This document shows positions 61,076-64,000 of a stretch of DNA of 64,000 nt, one piece after another. Each line of letters opens with the position of its first letter. Position 1 is the stretch's first letter. The stretch comes from Cavenderia fasciculata (Eukaryota > Evosea > Eumycetozoa > Acytosteliales > Cavenderiaceae). The DNA lies in contig NW_004457695.1 of NCBI RefSeq assembly GCF_000203815.1, forward strand, positions 1,858,054 to 1,922,053, in the 5' to 3' direction. Under the pieces are notes generated by a model that was not told the origin of the DNA, did not search any database, and saw nothing but the letters and a program-made list of their open reading frames with translations. A program made the translations under genes and the position numbers.

Positions 61076-64000
61076 ATAATCATTGTCAAGGAAGGAAAGG
61101 ACAGTTTTATTATCATCATATCAATATCCTACATACACAATCAAAGATATAATAGAGAGAGAGAGAAACAGATAAACTATAGTACCTTGTTAAATTAATT
61201 GTATGTGTCACGAGTAGGTACTATTACCTATTATATTATATTTTAATATTGGTGTGATGCGATGTATTGTCAATGACAAAAGGGGAGTGAGAGAGAGAGA
61301 GAGAGGCAAACAACCAACCATCATCTCTCTTTCTCTGTGTTCAACCCATTCATCCAACTTTTCATCCCATCCCATCAAGCCAGTGCAGTGACAACAAAAG
61401 GGTATATAGAGAGAGGAGGGAGATCAGATTACAAATAAATAGCACTGAAACAGATTATAGTATACAAATTGGCGATGGATGGTTGTCATGGTTGAGAATG
61501 AGTATGGGAGAGACGAGAATGTATGGTGGGTGGTGGGAAGTTGTAGATGATAGATGGAAGAGGGAAGGAAGGATGTGGTGTGGTAGTAATAGTAGTGGTG
61601 ATGGATGGTTTTGAATCAGAACCCCACTGGATTTATTCATCTATCTTGGAGATGGTTGACATCGAACAAAAGGATGGCATGCCTTTATCGTGCTATGCTT
61701 CCACCACCACTCTCCCTCTCTTTCTTTCACTCACTCACATAACATTATTATCATCTCATCCTTTCAAACCATCATCAACCCAGTTGCATGCTTTCAATAT
61801 CACGCTCTCTCTCTTTTGATCCTTCTCTCTCTCTCCTTGCTTCCCATCCCTCAATGTAATCACATAAAGAGAGAAAGAAAGAGAGGGATGGAACAAAAAA
61901 ACAAAGAGAGAGAGAGAAAGAGGAGAGAGTAAGGTCGGCAACAACAATAACAACAACAACCAACAAACCAAACAACCATCACATCATCCTGCTTTTGCTC
62001 AACTGTAGCAGCTGTCAGCGCTACATACAACAAACAAACACATCTATAGTTCAAATTAATAAATTAGAAAAGGTAGTAGTTATGTGACACAGTAAACAAA
62101 AACAAAATAATAAGAGCGCAAAAGAAAGAACACAGACACAGACAGAGACACAGACAGAGAGAGAGAGAGATTAATAATAAAATAATAATAATAATAATAA
62201 TTATAGCTAGTATGAACCCAATATAATTATATTTATATTCACACTTTATCCAATCCATCCATCCTCCCCTCCTCTTCCTCATCCATCATCCATCATCAAC
62301 GACGATAATAGAGTACATATATATATTTATTTATATTGTTGTTATTACAAATCAATCCAACACTCACATAGAGAGAGAGATAGTATTAATAGCACAAAAA
62401 CTAATATAGAAATAGATATAGTTTCAAAAGGTAGAATAGAATTCATCATTAATAATAATAATAATTGACCAAACAACAGCCAACCAACTCAACCAACCCA
62501 ACCAACAAATAATATAAATATTTATATGATATTTGTTGTTGTTGTTGTTGTTGTGTGGTCGTCACTGATATCTTTGGTCGGTCAGTCAACAGAGAAGCAG
62601 AAACAAAGAGAGAGACAGTACAGTTGGATACACACAAGGTTGGGTGGAATTTACTTTATATATATATACAACACAACAAGCTTGACGATGACATTACCAA
62701 CAACTATCGCACTGTTATAACAGTAATGCCTTCTTTTTCCTATTTAGAGGTATCACTCTCTTGACGACCAAGTGCGTGTGATATCCACCATCAACCAACC
62801 AACCAACCGACCAACAAAACAAAACAAAACAAAACAAAACAAAACACGGTCGAGTACCACATCAAAAGATCAACACAACACCACAAATAACAATGCTACT
62901 ACTCCTCTACTCTACTCTACTCTCCAACAGTCGTAAAAGAGGATATCGATGTGAGGAATCAAGCAAAGAGGAGGGGAAATGAAGAGGAGCTATTATTATA
63001 TTCTCTCACTCTCTCTATCACTCCACTCTTTCTTTTTCTTCTTCTTCTTCTTGTTCAGTTGAAATCATAATAGGGACAATTAGAGAGAGCAGTAGCATCA
63101 TCTATCTAACCAATTATATTGGATGTAAAGGTACAAACTAGCCAAAAGATAGATAACAATCAAAATCAATCATCACAAACAATCACAGTAATTTGAGTAA
63201 CAAATGGTGATGATGCTGTTGAGGGAAAAAGATCATTCCTAGATAATATAATAATAATAATAATGTTGTTATTGGACATTTAGTATCCATAATTTTGTTC
63301 ATATATTCTACACCGTTTTATGTGTTTGTGTTGTTATTTTTATTGTTGTTGTTGTTGTGCTTTGTGTTTTCATCATGATTATATTATATAATAATAATAA
63401 TAATAATTAATTAATTAAATTAATAATTTAATTCCTTCACCAACTAACTTTTTAATTCCTTTTTCTCTCTCTCCTTTTAATTTAATACTAGTCGATTGAT
63501 ATTTTTAGAAGTCAACAATCACACCTCTCAACACATTCAAACAACAAACAAACAAAACAACATATCATCATTTAATTACCCTTTTGCTTTTTTTTAGAGA
63601 TATTAAGCAATAATAGCATCAACCAACCAACCAACAAACCAACAAACTATCCCACAACAAATAATTAATTAAAAATCCAACAGCAATATATATTTTTTTT
63701 CAATCACAGAGAGAGAGGATCATTAAATTTAATGTTTATACACTCCAACAAATAATAACAAGAATATATTTTTTTTTTTCAAGCAGGCAAACAAAACAAA
63801 CAAAAAAGAAATTTCAACAAACCAAAAAATCAATTCACAATTTCAAGAACATTACACTACAATTACGATAGATAGAAAGATAAATAGAGCTCAGTAGTAA
63901 CTTATTATTATTATTTGTTGCAATCAAATACCAATTTCTTTCTTTATCATCGGCACCCTTTAAAGGGGTTACAAGATATTTCCTCAAGGAATCAAACGAC
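58823..64000. other. 5.2 kb gene-free tract at the right edge
   Basis: Mostly simple sequence (ATT, CAA, CCAA, GA and TA runs). Higher-complexity patches lie at about 59030-59300 and 59640-60070 and contain no multi-exon gene I can support. The sequence is likely the upstream region and leader of a plus-strand gene beyond the window. It ends in a mixed-composition stretch after 63950. Confidence 0.5.
59167..59180. promoter_or_regulatory. Perfect 14-bp palindrome with CACGTG core
   Basis: ACATCACGTGATGT reads the same on both strands and lies in a high-complexity patch about 350 bp from the SNARE start. A bZIP/bHLH-type binding site is plausible. A shorter TCACGTGA occurs at 20920-20927. Confidence 0.4.

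Noticed and set aside
62064-62764. Several 60-72-codon frames in the right-edge tract
   Set aside because: Translations of GA, CA and ATT repeats on both strands without coding character.

Overview
The window is nuclear DNA of a dictyostelid social amoeba. The signs are AT-rich spacers with long homopolymer and triplet runs, short AT-rich introns with GTATGT or GTAAGT donors and TTTAG-type acceptors, AAAATG start contexts, poly-Gln/Asn/Ser tracts inside proteins, and families typical of the group (ComC-like adhesion proteins, FOLN-type spore-coat-like proteins, ankyrin/IIRN-type proteins). Coding GC is higher than in D. discoideum, so I favour a Cavenderia- or Heterostelium-like species; that is inference. 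All splice models were built by eye from donor/acceptor motifs, reading phase and protein continuity.

Left third (1-16.6 kb): a 5'-truncated mitoribosomal mS35-like protein with a very long acidic N-terminal part; a protein with two tandem RlaP-type nucleotidyltransferase units; a secreted double-CAP protein; a small secreted Cys-rich protein; a ClC-6/7-type CLC transporter; and a large poly-Q/N protein with a winged-helix-like segment. The last of these borders a 5.7 kb gene-poor tract (16.6-22.3 kb), suggestive of a developmentally regulated locus.

Middle (22.3-40.6 kb): a secreted spore-coat-like FOLN protein with three different internal repeat blocks; a formin with GBD/FH3 and FH2 but no poly-proline FH1; an N/Q-rich Nudix hydrolase; a 1,706-residue Sel1-repeat protein; a small charged orphan; and a GH31 alpha-glucosidase.

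Right part (40.6-58.8 kb): a tandem duplication of two 12-exon ComC-like receptors (LRR, TIG-like, EGF, supersandwich, TM). Eleven of the 12 exon lengths are identical, the last exon is almost identical, and the LRR half has diverged. Then come an ankyrin-type protein, a perfect 28-bp inverted repeat with a 37-nt loop (53325-53417), ZPR1, a short-chain dehydrogenase, and an unusual GRAM-Qb-PH-like-Qc SNARE. The last 5.2 kb (58.8-64 kb) has no gene I can support and looks like the upstream region of a gene beyond the right edge.

No CRISPR, tRNA, rRNA or recognisable transposon was found. The most unusual items are the duplicated nucleotidyltransferase, the SNARE architecture, the ComC pair with a split evolutionary pattern, the 28-bp hairpin, and several palindromic or GC-rich islands within gene-free DNA.
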